The position numbers and the translations under genes are program-made. Positions 56,407 through 64,000 of a stretch of DNA of 64,000 bases are shown here, piece after piece. Source of the DNA: Cupriavidus sp. D39 (GTDB lineage Bacteria > Pseudomonadota > Gammaproteobacteria > Burkholderiales > Burkholderiaceae); NCBI RefSeq assembly GCF_026627925.1, contig NZ_JAPNLE010000009.1:3906001-3970000 (forward strand), in the 5' to 3' direction. The notes under the pieces are model-generated. The model was not told the origin of the DNA. It ran no database searches and was given only the letters and a program-made list of their open reading frames with translations. Position 1 is the first letter of the stretch. Every line of letters begins with the position of its first letter.

Positions 56407-57385
56407 TCAGACCGCGAGTCCCAGGCGGGCGCGCGCGTCGTTGTACTCGGCCTTCATGCGCGCCACGATTTCGCCCGCGGTGGGGATGTCGTGGATCTGG
56501 CCCACGCCCTGGCCGGCGCCCCAGACGTCCTTCCATGCCTTGGCCTTGGAGGCGCCGCTGGAGAAGTCCATCTTGGTCTTGTCGGCCTGCGGCAGGTTGG
56601 CGGGATCTAGCCCCGAGGCTTCGATGCTCTCGCGGATGTAGTTGCCGTGCACCCCGGTAGAACAGGTTGGTGTAGATGATGTCGGCCGCGGCGGAGGTGG
56701 TGATCGACTGCTTGTAGGACTCGCTGGCATGCGCTTCCTGCGAGGCGATGAAGCGGGTGCCCACGTAGGCGAAGTCCGCGCCCATGGCCTGCGCGGCCAG
56801 CACGGATTCGCCGGTGGCGATGGAGCCTGACAGCGCGATCACGCCGTCGAAGATCTTGCGCACTTCGCCCACCAGCGCGAACGGCGACAGCGTGCCGGCA
56901 TGGCCGCCGGCGCCGGCCGCCACCAGGATCAGGCCATCCACGCCGGCCTCGATCGCCTTCTCGGCGTGGCGGATGCTGATCACATCGTGCAGCACGATGC
57001 CGCCATAGCTGTGCACCGCGTCGATCATCTCCTTGGGCGGCGCGCGCAGCGAGGTGATGAAGATGGGTACCTTGTGGTCCACGCAGACCTTGATGTCGTG
57101 CTCCAGGCGCACATTGGAGTTGTGCACGATCTGGTTGACCGCGATCGGGCCGACCGGCTTGCCCGGGTTGGCGGCGCGGAAAGCGGCCAGGTTTTCTTCC
57201 ATCTGCGTGAGCCAGTCGCCCAGCATCTCGGCGGGGCGCGCGTTCAGCGCGGGGAAGGAACCGACGATGCCCGCCTTGCACTGCGCCAGCACCAGCTCGG
57301 GGTAGCTGACGATGAACATCGGGGAGGAAATCACGGGCAGCGCCAGGTTTTGCAGGACCTGGGGCAATTGTTTGGCGGCGGGCAT
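56407..57385 (-). CDS. Nitronate monooxygenase family protein (one-base frameshift)
   Basis: An FMN-dependent enzyme of the 2-nitropropane dioxygenase/nitronate monooxygenase family, 325 residues after repair. Motifs: ALPVISSPMFIVSYPELV at the start, AGAGGHAGTLSPFALVGEVRK (FMN phosphate site), and GADFAYVGTRFIASQEA. The frame breaks after YTNLF. Removing one extra base near 56659 joins TGVHGNYIRESIEASGL, and the protein continues to RLGLAV. This is one of the few breaks not in a homopolymer. Start ATG 57385 is preferred to the longer 57421. A palindrome at 57431-57442 lies just upstream. Confidence 0.83.
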
Positions 57386-57430
57386 GGCGTCTCCTGGACC
57401 ACGGTTGGGCGCCGGTGGCACCCTGGATAT

Positions 57431-57442
57431 GAACGATCGTTC
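57431..57442. promoter_or_regulatory. GAACGATCGTTC palindrome, candidate TetR operator
   Basis: A perfect 12-base palindrome 46 bases upstream of the nitronate monooxygenase start, next to TTATAG. AACGATCGTT-type sites are common TetR-family operators, for example those of fatty-acid regulators. No cognate regulator is adjacent. Confidence 0.45.
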
Positions 57443-57669
57443 GATTATAGGGAGTTTCGGCTGGCGGGCGTTAGAAGGGGCTGTCTACCTGGGCTATTGC
57501 CGGGGCAACCTGCCGGGGCAACCTGCGGGGACAACCTTTGAGCCCAATCTACGCCGGAACGCGCGCCGGCTGCAAGTAACATGGCGGCATGCACTTCGTC
57601 GCCGGCCCTGCCACAAAACGGCCGGCTGCCGCGTCTTGTCTCAACCACCGGACCCTTCCAGCTCCAGTC

Positions 57670-58557
57670 ATGCGTTCCAGCACCTTGCCCGCCGATGCGG
57701 ATGTCTTCGCCACATTGCGTGCGCGCCTGTTTTCGATCGCCTACCGCATGCTCGGCACCCGGGCGGACGCCGAGGACGTGCTCCAGGATGCCTGGCTGCG
57801 CTGGGACCGCGCGGACCACGCCGCGCTGGCGTCGGCCGAGGCCTGGTTGGTGACCGTGGTCACGCGGCTGGCCATCGACCGGCTGCGCGCGGCCAAGACC
57901 GAGCGCGAAGCCTACGTGGGGTGGTGGCTGCCCGAGCCGCTGGTGGAACTGGACGAGCGTACGCCGGAGGCCGCGGCCGAGATGGCGAGCGAGCTGTCGG
58001 TCGCATTCCTGTGGGTGCTGGAGCGCTTGTCCGCCGACGAGCGCGCGGCCTTCCTGCTGCGGCAGGTGTTCGATCACGACTACGCCGAGATCGCGGCGCT
58101 GCTCGGCAAGAGCGAGGCCGCCTGCCGGCAGATGGTGCACCGGGCCTCCGAGCGGGTGCAGCAGGAGCGCCCGCGCTTTGACGTGCCCAAAGACACGCAT
58201 CGGCGCTTGCTGGAAACCTTCATGCAGGCCGTGCGCAGCGGCGAGATGGACGCTATCAAGGCGGTGCTGGCCGACGACGTGCAGATTATCGGCGATGGCG
58301 GCGGCAAGGTGACTTCGTTCGTCAAGGTGGTGCATGGCGCGGACAACATCGCCAGGCTGTACGGCCATTTGGCCCAGCGCTATGGCGACGCGCAGGTTTA
58401 CCGTCTCGCCTGGATCAACGGCGAGCCGGGATTGCTGCGCTACGTGGGCGGGCAGCTTGAGTCGGCGCAGGCTTTCCTCATCGACGGCGAGCGCATTGCC
58501 GCGATCTACTCGGTGCGCAATCCGGACAAGCTGGCGGGCGTTCCTCCACTTTCTTGA
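57670..58557 (+). CDS. ECF41-type RNA polymerase sigma factor with SnoaL-like C-terminus
   Basis: A 295-residue extracytoplasmic-function sigma factor. Sigma2 contains RLFSIAYRMLGTRADAEDVLQDAWLRW, sigma4 DYAEIAALLGKSEAACRQMVHRA. The three ECF41 signatures are present: WLPEP in the linker (GWWLPEPLVELDERT), DGGGK in the C-terminal extension, and NPDKL at the end. In known ECF41 factors the SnoaL-like extension replaces an anti-sigma factor. It is followed 130 bases later by an AhpD/CMD-type gene, the usual ECF41 partner and target. ATG 57670 is the likely start; 57589 is an alternative. Confidence 0.93.
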   Translation: MRSSTLPADADVFATLRARLFSIAYRMLGTRADAEDVLQDAWLRWDRADHAALASAEAWLVTVVTRLAIDRLRAAKTEREAYVGWWLPEPLVELDERTPEAAAEMASELSVAFLWVLERLSADERAAFLLRQVFDHDYAEIAALLGKSEAACRQMVHRASERVQQERPRFDVPKDTHRRLLETFMQAVRSGEMDAIKAVLADDVQIIGDGGGKVTSFVKVVHGADNIARLYGHLAQRYGDAQVYRLAWINGEPGLLRYVGGQLESAQAFLIDGERIAAIYSVRNPDKLAGVPPLS

Positions 58558-58687
58558 CGCGCGCTGTCACAAACGCCTGGGCCCCCGCGTCTTGAATGCA
58601 TGGGGGCCGCAAGGGGCGGCCTTCGCAACGCAAGCGACCTCACGGGATCTCACCAGATTTCACGAGCTCGCACCGAAAGGCCCAGCC

Positions 58688-59140
58688 ATGACCCACACCG
58701 TCCGTCTCCCGTACTTCCAGCTTGCCCCCAAGTCCTTCAAGGCATTGCTCGACCTGTCCGCCACCGTCCAGAACGGCTTGCTCGGCAAGCGGCTTGTCGA
58801 CCTGGTTTTCCTGCGCGTGTCGCAGGTCAACGGCTGCGGCTTCTGCATCGACATGCACTGGCGCGACCTGATCCGGCAGGAGGTGGATCCGCGCCATCTC
58901 AACGCCGTCGCCGGCTGGCGCGAAGCGCCGTTCTTCAGCGAGCGCGAGCGCGCCGCATTGCGCTGGGCGGAGATCGTCGCAGCCACGCCGCACAGCGATG
59001 CGAGCGACGCGGAGTTTGCCGCTTTGCGCGTGCACTTTTCCGATGAAGAGGTCGCCGAGCTTGGCTTTGCCATTGTCACGATCAACGCGTGGAACCTGCT
59101 CAACGTAAGCTTGCGCAACCCGATCCCGGAAAAGGCGTAA
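58688..59140 (+). CDS. Carboxymuconolactone decarboxylase/AhpD-like protein
   Basis: A 150-residue protein of the CMD/AhpD family with the redox-active pair in QVNGCGFCIDMHWRDL (CxxC with the following His), as in alkylhydroperoxidase-like proteins. C-terminal FAIVTINAWNLLNVSLR is typical of the ECF41-associated group. It is probably the direct target of the upstream sigma factor, acting in an oxidative or redox response. Start ATG 58688. Confidence 0.92.
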   Translation: MTHTVRLPYFQLAPKSFKALLDLSATVQNGLLGKRLVDLVFLRVSQVNGCGFCIDMHWRDLIRQEVDPRHLNAVAGWREAPFFSERERAALRWAEIVAATPHSDASDAEFAALRVHFSDEEVAELGFAIVTINAWNLLNVSLRNPIPEKA

Positions 59141-59153
59141 CCGCCGTCAGGGC

Positions 59154-59178
59154 AAAAAACCCCGCTACGCCGCGGGGC
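59154..59178 (-). terminator. Possible minus-strand terminator hairpin
   Basis: AAAAAA followed by CCCCGC-TACGCC-GCGGGG; on the minus strand this reads as a GC hairpin followed by a T tract. It lies ~335 bases beyond the rlmI stop and just beyond the convergent AhpD-like gene, so either gene could use it. Confidence 0.5.
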
Positions 59179-59315
59179 AACTACCACGAAGACTGATAGG
59201 AAGAGGCGGGAGGGCACCTGCCAATGCCGCATCCGCACAGCGGACTATAGGCGGCGTTTATGACGGACTGAAGACGCTCGCGTGAAGACGGGATGACGGC
59301 AGCAATCCTGCGATA

Positions 59316-59485
59316 TGGCCGGTTTGCTCCCCACTGGTGAGAGAGGGTCCGGGGGAGAGGGCGGGCGCTCGTTGCGGCGTCGTGCCGGACAACACCACGG
59401 GCTTCGCTTCAAGTGGCTCCTAGCTAAGCCACCCCTCTCCCCGGCCCTCTCCCCTGAGGGGAGAGGGAGAAACAGCCGTCGTCAT
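59316..59485 (+). repeat. ~165-bp dispersed repeat, copy left of rlmI
   Basis: Blocks in order: GAGAGGGTCCGGGGGAGAGG, GCGGGCG, GTGCCGGACAACACC, TGGCTCCTAGCTAAGCCACC, CCTCTCCCCGGCCC, TGAGGGGAGAGGGAG. The same order is found inverted at 60776-60935, on the other side of rlmI, and in part at 5035-5130. It fills most of the gap after the AhpD-like gene, which contains no other gene. Confidence 0.75.
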
Positions 59486-59511
59486 GGCGCGCGGCTTTGG
59501 CCCCTTGGTTG

Positions 59512-60704
59512 TCAGATCTTTTCCAGCAGCAGGCCCTTGAGGTACTCGCCTTCGGGGAAGGCGGCCAGCATCGGGTGATCGGTGCCGGCCGAGAGGCGGC
59601 GCAGGATGCGCGCGTCGGCGCGGGCATCGGTCGCCGCGCCCGCCACGATCTTCTGGAACAGCTCCATGCTGATGGCGCCGGAGCACGAGTAGGTGAACAG
59701 AAGGCCGCCCGGGCGCAGCAACTGCAGGCCGACCAGGTTGATCTCCTTGTACGCGCGCGCGGCACGGTCGATGTGCTGGGCCGAGGGCGCGAACTTGGGC
59801 GGGTCCAGCACGATCAGGTCGAACTGGCGGCCGTCGGCGCGGAACTGGCGCAGCGACTTGAACACATCGGCGTCGAGCCAGGTCGCCCGCTCGGGGTCGA
59901 AGCCGTTGAGGGTGACGTTGCCCGCGGCGGTCTTGAGCGCTTCGCCGGAGGAGTCGATCGAGGTCACCGAGGTGGCGCCGCCGCGCAGCGCCGCCAGCGA
60001 GAAGCCGCCGGTGTAGCAAAAGCAGTTGAGCACTTCGCGCCCGTTGGCCAGATCGCCCACCAGCTTGCGGTTGTCGCGCTGGTCGACGTAGAAGCCGGTC
60101 TTGTGGCCACTCTTCACGTCCACGTAGTAGCGCACGCCGTGCTCGGTCACGTTGAGCTCAGGATCGGGCTCCGCGCCGGCCAGCACGCCGGTCACCAGCG
60201 GCAGGCCTTCGCGCTCGCGCACGGCGGCGTCGGAGCGCTCGTACACGTTGGGGCAGCCGGTTTCCTTGACCAGCGCCTGCACCAGCGCATCCTTCCAGGC
60301 TTCGACCCCGGCCGCGTTGAACTGGCACACCAGCTGGCCGTCGGCGCCGCTGCCGTAGTAGTCCACGATCAGGCCCGGCAGGCGGTCGGATTCACCGAAG
60401 ACCAGGCGCACGGCGTCGCTGTCTTTCACCCACTGCTTGCGATGCGCGAGGGCGGCGGACACGCGCCGCTTGAACATGGCGTGATCGACCGGCTCGTTCT
60501 CGTCGAAACTCCACACCCGCACGCGAATCTGGGAGGAGGGGCTGTACGCCCCGCGCGCCAGGAAGCGGCCGTCGGCGGCGCGCACGATCACGGTGCTGCC
60601 GGACTCGCAGCGGCCTTCGACGGTATCCACGCCGGTGGCGTAGACCCAGGGGTGGCGGCGCAGCAGGGATTTTCCTTGCCGGGCTTGAGGGTGATGGTGT
60701 TCAT
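59512..60704 (-). CDS. rlmI: 23S rRNA (cytosine-5) methyltransferase RlmI-like (one-base frameshift)
   Basis: A PUA-domain rRNA methyltransferase; RlmI methylates C1962 of 23S rRNA. The body shows SLLRRHPWVYATGVDTVEG (PUA), FYVDQRDNRKLVG, FCYTGGFSLAALRGG (SAM site), and DPPKFAPSAQHIDRAARAY. In the main frame the N-terminus continues into an atypical HHHPQARQG stretch. An ATG at 60704 reads MNTITLKPGKE in another frame and joins KSLLRRHPW if one base is added to the plus-strand T4 run at 60670-60673, giving 397 residues. I infer a sequencing deletion. The gene is flanked by inverted copies of a dispersed repeat. Confidence 0.88.
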
Positions 60705-60775
60705 GGGTCTTTATTTCGGACGCCAAACGAAGGCGAGCAGATGCGCCAGTGCCGTTTGAAGTGCCTGATTGTTTT

Positions 60776-60935
60776 AACTCCCTCTCCCCTCAGGGGGAGA
60801 GGGGCGGGGAGAGGGGTGGCTTAGCCAGGAGCTACGGCGAGCGGAGCCAACGGTTTTGTCCAGCACGGCGGCATTGGATGCGCCCGCCCTCTCCCCCAAC
60901 CCTCTCCCGCCGTGCGGGAGAGGGGAGCCAGGCAT
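60776..60935 (-). repeat. ~165-bp dispersed repeat, copy right of rlmI
   Basis: Inverted counterpart of 59316-59485: read on the minus strand it gives GGGAGAGGGTTGGGGGAGAG, GCGGGCG, GTGCTGGACAAAACCG, TAGCTCCTGGCTAAGCCACC, CCTCTCC and TGAGGGGAGAGGGAG. It resembles the 5035-5130 copy (GTGCTGGACCAAACCGTTGG) more closely in its middle part. Confidence 0.75.
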
Positions 60936-61001
60936 GGCAGGGCATGACCGGATGGTGGCAAGCCCGGTGCAATCCTGGCCTGTCACACTGTTTTCTACCG
61001 C

Positions 61002-61307
61002 CTACAGCACCACCTTCACCATCGGGTGCGACGTCAGCGCGCGGTACAGCTCGTCGAGCTGCTCGCGGCTGGTGACCCATACCGTGACGGTCAGGCCGAG
61101 GTAGTTGCCCTTGGCTGAAGGACGCATCTCCATCTTGCCGGCGTGGAAGTCGGGGTCGAACCCCTGCACCAGCGTCACGATGGCCTCGGCAAAGCCATCC
61201 TGCATGCTGCCCATCACCTTGATGGGGAAATGGCTGGGATACTCGATCAGCGACTCGGCCGGCGGGATGTCGCCCGGCTTGCCCTGGTCGGAATTGTCGG
61301 CGCTCAT
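61002..61307 (-). CDS. DUF493 (YbeD-like) protein
   Basis: A 101-residue protein with the ferredoxin-like DUF493 fold: LIEYPSHFPIKVMGSMQDGF, then the SAKGNYLGLTVTVWV beta segment. In E. coli, ybeD lies between dacA and lipB, and here too it directly follows dacA (13-base gap), which supports the assignment. The role is probably regulatory or linked to lipoic acid metabolism; it is not established. Confidence 0.9.
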   Translation of the reverse strand: MSADNSDQGKPGDIPPAESLIEYPSHFPIKVMGSMQDGFAEAIVTLVQGFDPDFHAGKMEMRPSAKGNYLGLTVTVWVTSREQLDELYRALTSHPMVKVVL

Positions 61308-61320
61308 TTCAAGGCCCTCC

Positions 61321-62529
61321 TTACTTGCGCTTGAACCACAGGCGGATGGTATCCCACAGGCGGCCGAAGAAGCCTGCCTCGGGCACGTCTTGCAGCGCCA
61401 CCACCGGGAACTCGGCTACCTTGGTGGCGCCGTCCATCAGCTTGACCGTGCCGACCTGCTGGCCGGCGGCGATCGGGGCCAGCAGCAGTTCCTGGCGCTC
61501 CAGCACCGGCTTGATGCGCCCGCCCGTGCCCTTGGGCACGGTGATGTAGGTCTCGTCCTTGACGCCGATCTTGACGGTGGATTCCTTGCCCTTGTAGATC
61601 TCGGGCGTAGCCAGCACCTGGCCGCGGTCGTACAGGCGCAGCGTGTCGAAGAACTGGAAGCCGTAGTTCAGGATCTTCAGGCTTTCCTGTGTGCGGACCG
61701 CTTCGGTGGTGGTGCCGATCACGATCGAGACCAGGCGGCGCGAACCGTTAGGCACATTGGCCAGCGGACGCTTGGCCGACGAGATCAGGCAGTAGCCGGC
61801 CGACTTGGTATGGCCGGTCTTGACGCCGTCGACCGTCGGGTCGATGTAGAGCAGGCGGTTGCGGTTGGGCTGGCGGATCTTGTTGTAGGTGAAGTCCTTC
61901 TGCGAGTACATGCTGTAGTACTCGGGGAAGTCCTTGATGATCCGCGTGGTCAGCGTGGCCAGGTCCATGGCCGTGGTGTAGTGGTTCGGGTCGGGGATGC
62001 CGTCGGTGTTGGTGAAGTGGGTGTTCTTCATCCCCAGTTGCTGCGCCTCGCGATTCATCATCGCCACGAAGCCTTCCTCCGAGCCGCCGACCGCTTCGGC
62101 CAGCGCCAGCGCCGCGTCATTGCCCGATTGCACGATCAGGCCCAGCAGCAGGTCGCGCACGCTCACCGGCTTGTTGGCTTCCAGGAACATGCGCGACTCG
62201 TCGCTCTTGACCTTGAGGATGACCGTGGTCGGCACCACGGTCTGGTCGATTGTGAGACGCTTTTCCTTGATTGCGGCGAACGCCAGGTACGCGGTCATCA
62301 GCTTGGTCAGCGAAGCCGGCTCGATGCGCACATCGGCGTTCTGCGAAGCCAGGGCCTGGCCGCTGGTGACGTCGTACAGCATCCAGGACTTGGCCGCCAC
62401 CTGCGGCATCGGCACACCCTGGGCGCGCACGGGAGCCGGGGCAAGCACCACGGCGGCGCCGACGATGGCGGCGGTGACCAGGGCGGACGTGTTGGCGGAC
62501 GCGAAAAGCGGCGTGGCTCTATTCAACAT
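61321..62529 (-). CDS. dacA: D-alanyl-D-alanine carboxypeptidase (PBP5/6 family)
   Basis: Trims the terminal D-Ala from peptidoglycan pentapeptides; periplasmic and anchored by a C-terminal amphipathic helix (FFGRLWDTIRLWFKRK). It has 402 residues and a signal peptide ending near APVRAQG. The three penicilloyl-enzyme motifs are visible: SLTK (SxxK), SGN in QSGNDAALAL, and KTG in DGVKTGHTKSAG. The start is ATG 62529. It is followed by the DUF493 gene on the same strand. Confidence 0.96.
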   Translation of the reverse strand: MLNRATPLFASANTSALVTAAIVGAAVVLAPAPVRAQGVPMPQVAAKSWMLYDVTSGQALASQNADVRIEPASLTKLMTAYLAFAAIKEKRLTIDQTVVPTTVILKVKSDESRMFLEANKPVSVRDLLLGLIVQSGNDAALALAEAVGGSEEGFVAMMNREAQQLGMKNTHFTNTDGIPDPNHYTTAMDLATLTTRIIKDFPEYYSMYSQKDFTYNKIRQPNRNRLLYIDPTVDGVKTGHTKSAGYCLISSAKRPLANVPNGSRRLVSIVIGTTTEAVRTQESLKILNYGFQFFDTLRLYDRGQVLATPEIYKGKESTVKIGVKDETYITVPKGTGGRIKPVLERQELLLAPIAAGQQVGTVKLMDGATKVAEFPVVALQDVPEAGFFGRLWDTIRLWFKRK

Positions 62530-62598
62530 GATTCAGTTTCCGACAAAAAAGGGGCAGGGAGTGCTTCCGGTGACATGGCGGGGCGGCGCGCCGCCCCG

Positions 62599-63243
62599 TC
62601 ACTGGTCCCACGCATTGACGACGAGTTGCTTGATCAGGTGCAGCTTGCGATGAAAGAAGTGGTCGGCGCCGGGGATCACGATCACCGGCAGTTCCTGCGG
62701 GCGGGCCCAGTCGAACACGCTTGCCAGCGGCACGGTGTCGTCCTGCTCGCCGTGGATGACGATGGTGTCGGCCGGCACGTGGGCGACTTCCCAGCGGCTG
62801 GCGGCGGTGCCCACCATGGCCAGGCGCTGCACAGGCGTGCCGGCCTCGGCCAGGCGCCGGGCGACGTGGCTGGCCACGAAGCTGCCAAACGAGAAGCCGG
62901 CCAGCGCCAGCGGCAGCGTGGCGGCATCCGGCGACCAAGTGGACTGGGTGCGCATCCAGTCGATGACGGCCAGCAGGTCATCCTGCTCGCCCACGCCGTT
63001 GTCATGGCTGCCGGCGCTGCCGCCGACGCCGCGGAAGTTCGGGCGCACGGTGGCGTAGCCAAGCTGCACGAAACTGCGTGCCAGCGTCTGCGCCACCTTG
63101 TTGTCCTTGGTGCCACCGAACAGCGGGTGCGGGTGGGCCACCAGCGCGAGGCCGCGCGGGAAGCCGGCCTGGGGCAGGTCGACCGAAACGTCGATGGCGC
63201 CGACTGGGCCGGCGACGGTAAGTACCTGGGTATGCGCGTTCAT
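62599..63243 (-). CDS. Alpha/beta hydrolase (dienelactone hydrolase-like)
   Basis: A 214-residue alpha/beta hydrolase. The oxyanion region is VAHPHPLFGGTKDNKV and the nucleophile elbow GFSFGSFVA, with Ser. The catalytic Asp and His are likely in HGEQDDTVPL and PGADHFFHRKLH. The substrate is unknown. It is similar to the small hydrolases often found near dacA in Burkholderiales. The gap to dacA is about 70 bases. Confidence 0.9.
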   Translation of the reverse strand: MNAHTQVLTVAGPVGAIDVSVDLPQAGFPRGLALVAHPHPLFGGTKDNKVAQTLARSFVQLGYATVRPNFRGVGGSAGSHDNGVGEQDDLLAVIDWMRTQSTWSPDAATLPLALAGFSFGSFVASHVARRLAEAGTPVQRLAMVGTAASRWEVAHVPADTIVIHGEQDDTVPLASVFDWARPQELPVIVIPGADHFFHRKLHLIKQLVVNAWDQ

Positions 63244-63334
63244 GGAAACAGGAAGCAGGGTGACTGGCTCTGGCGCCGTGGCGCCCGGGTTTCAGTGATT
63301 CAGCGTTTCAGCCGAGGCTGGCGGCTGAGGTCAA

Positions 63335-63655
63335 TCAGTGATCGACCATCAGGCGTTCGACCGGCTTGCCGCCCACCAGATGGCTCTCGATGATCTCGTC
63401 GATGTCCTGCTCGTCGACGAAGGTGTACCAGACGGCCTCGGGATAGACCACCAGCACCGGGCCGAGTTCACAACGGTTCAGGCAGCCGGCCTTGTTGATG
63501 CGCACGCGGCCTTCGCCGCCGGAGATGCCAAGCGCCTTGCAGCGTTTCTTGGCGTATTCCTGCATGGCCTGCGCGTTATGCGCGCCGCAGCAGGCGCCGC
63601 CGTCCTCGCGCTGGTTGAGGCAGAAGAAAACGTGGTGCTGGTAATGGCTGCGCAT
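63335..63655 (-). CDS. (2Fe-2S) ferredoxin, thioredoxin-like type
   Basis: A 106-residue ferredoxin of the thioredoxin-like 2Fe-2S family. The cysteines lie in FFCLNQREDGGACCG and AGCLNRCELGP, the usual spacing for such proteins and for the small subunit of NADH dehydrogenase. The redox partner is unknown. ATG 63655 is chosen over 63694 because the family begins SHYQHHVFFC. It lies 91 bases upstream of the alpha/beta hydrolase gene on the same strand. Confidence 0.91.
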   Translation of the reverse strand: MRSHYQHHVFFCLNQREDGGACCGAHNAQAMQEYAKKRCKALGISGGEGRVRINKAGCLNRCELGPVLVVYPEAVWYTFVDEQDIDEIIESHLVGGKPVERLMVDH

Positions 63656-64000
63656 GCGTGATGGGCGTATCGGCGGCGGCAACGCAGGAGGCAAAGAGTG
63701 CCCGGGGCGCGCGCCGGCCGCCAGGAATGGGTGGAAGGGCTGAATTATACGGCGTCATGGGGGGCGGTTCGACGCTTTGGCAACGCGCTTCGAAGCCGCG
63801 CGTGCTGCGCCGCGGCCGCGGGTGGCGTAGCGCGCACCCACGCCGGCCAGATCGTCCGGATCTCCGGACGGCCGTTTTCCGGGATTCCGGAAAATCGGAG
63901 TGAACGGTCGTCCGTTTTGCCAGCTTCCTTTTGAAATCAGTGACTTGGCGGCGCCGGCCGGCCTGGCACGGCGGTTGCGATGCTTAAGGCAGACACGCTC
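63656..64000. other. Right-edge region with palindromes and no gene
   Basis: About 345 bases from the ferredoxin start to the window end with no convincing gene. It contains two close inverted repeats: GTCCGGA-TC-TCCGGAC at 63854-63869, and TTTTCCGG-GATT-CCGGAAAA at 63875-63894. They may be operators for a gene to the right or for the divergent ferredoxin gene. Confidence 0.55.

Noticed and set aside
61105..63393. A plus-strand open frame of 762 codons over dacA and the alpha/beta hydrolase
   Set aside because: It covers several certain minus-strand genes and has no domain.

Overview
The window is about 64 kb of GC-rich DNA (well over 60% G+C by eye). It comes from a betaproteobacterium of the Burkholderiaceae, most probably Cupriavidus or a close relative. 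The evidence is a fused isobutyryl-CoA mutase of the Cupriavidus IcmF type, several Bug-type tricarboxylate-receptor proteins, MocR-type regulators, a bifunctional NadM-Nudix gene, and dispersed GC-rich intergenic palindromes. It reads as ordinary chromosome. No phage, plasmid, insertion sequence or CRISPR array was found.

Layout. 1-14 kb is mostly core housekeeping: lytic transglycosylase (cut by the window edge), an NDUFA9-like SDR, a GST, cca, a DUF2905 protein, a MidA-like methyltransferase, a FolM-like reductase with folB, ttcA, a DUF6279 lipoprotein, and glmU-glmS. 14.6-18 kb holds a c-di-GMP/HDOD signalling pair. 18-23 kb has a hotdog thioesterase, tRNA-Cys(GCA), a GNAT, NadM-Nudix, a LuxR remnant, chrA and a LysR regulator. 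23.4-30.5 kb is an accessory catabolic region: two Bug receptors, a LeuC/LeuD-type hydro-lyase, a hydrolase carrying the complete fluoroacetate-dehalogenase residue set, a TetR regulator and an M24-fold protein. 30.5-41 kb has a GGDEF/EAL remnant, a PagL-like lipid A deacylase, a MocR regulator divergent from beta-alanine transaminase and mmsA, a repeat island, an APC permease and a second MocR regulator. 41.5-46.2 kb carries icmF, a HIT protein and 3-hydroxybutyryl-CoA dehydrogenase. 46.7-57.4 kb has a Crp/Fnr regulator divergent from an acyl-CoA ligase plus a complete Liv-type ABC transporter, then a PaaK-like ligase and a nitronate monooxygenase. 57.6-63.7 kb holds an ECF41 sigma factor with its AhpD-like partner, rlmI, a DUF493 protein, dacA, an alpha/beta hydrolase and a 2Fe-2S ferredoxin.

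Two things stand out. First, ten otherwise well-preserved genes are each broken by one single-base indel, mostly in short G/C runs. The simplest reading is sequencing or assembly error, and restoring one base gives a full-length protein in each case, so I annotate the full spans. Second, the intergenic DNA is unusually structured: a ~1-kb imperfect palindrome with 68-bp tandem units (36.6-37.65 kb), a ~320-370 bp nested-hairpin element present twice (5.3 and 46.3 kb), and a ~165-bp repeat present as inverted copies on both sides of rlmI.

The accessory genes fit a versatile carboxylate and acyl-CoA degrader: uptake by Bug and Liv receptors, CoA activation, then branched-chain and beta-amino-acid breakdown through malonate-semialdehyde dehydrogenase, IcmF and hydroxyacyl-CoA dehydrogenase. 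Candidate operators for the TetR, MocR and LiuR-type regulators can be seen by eye.
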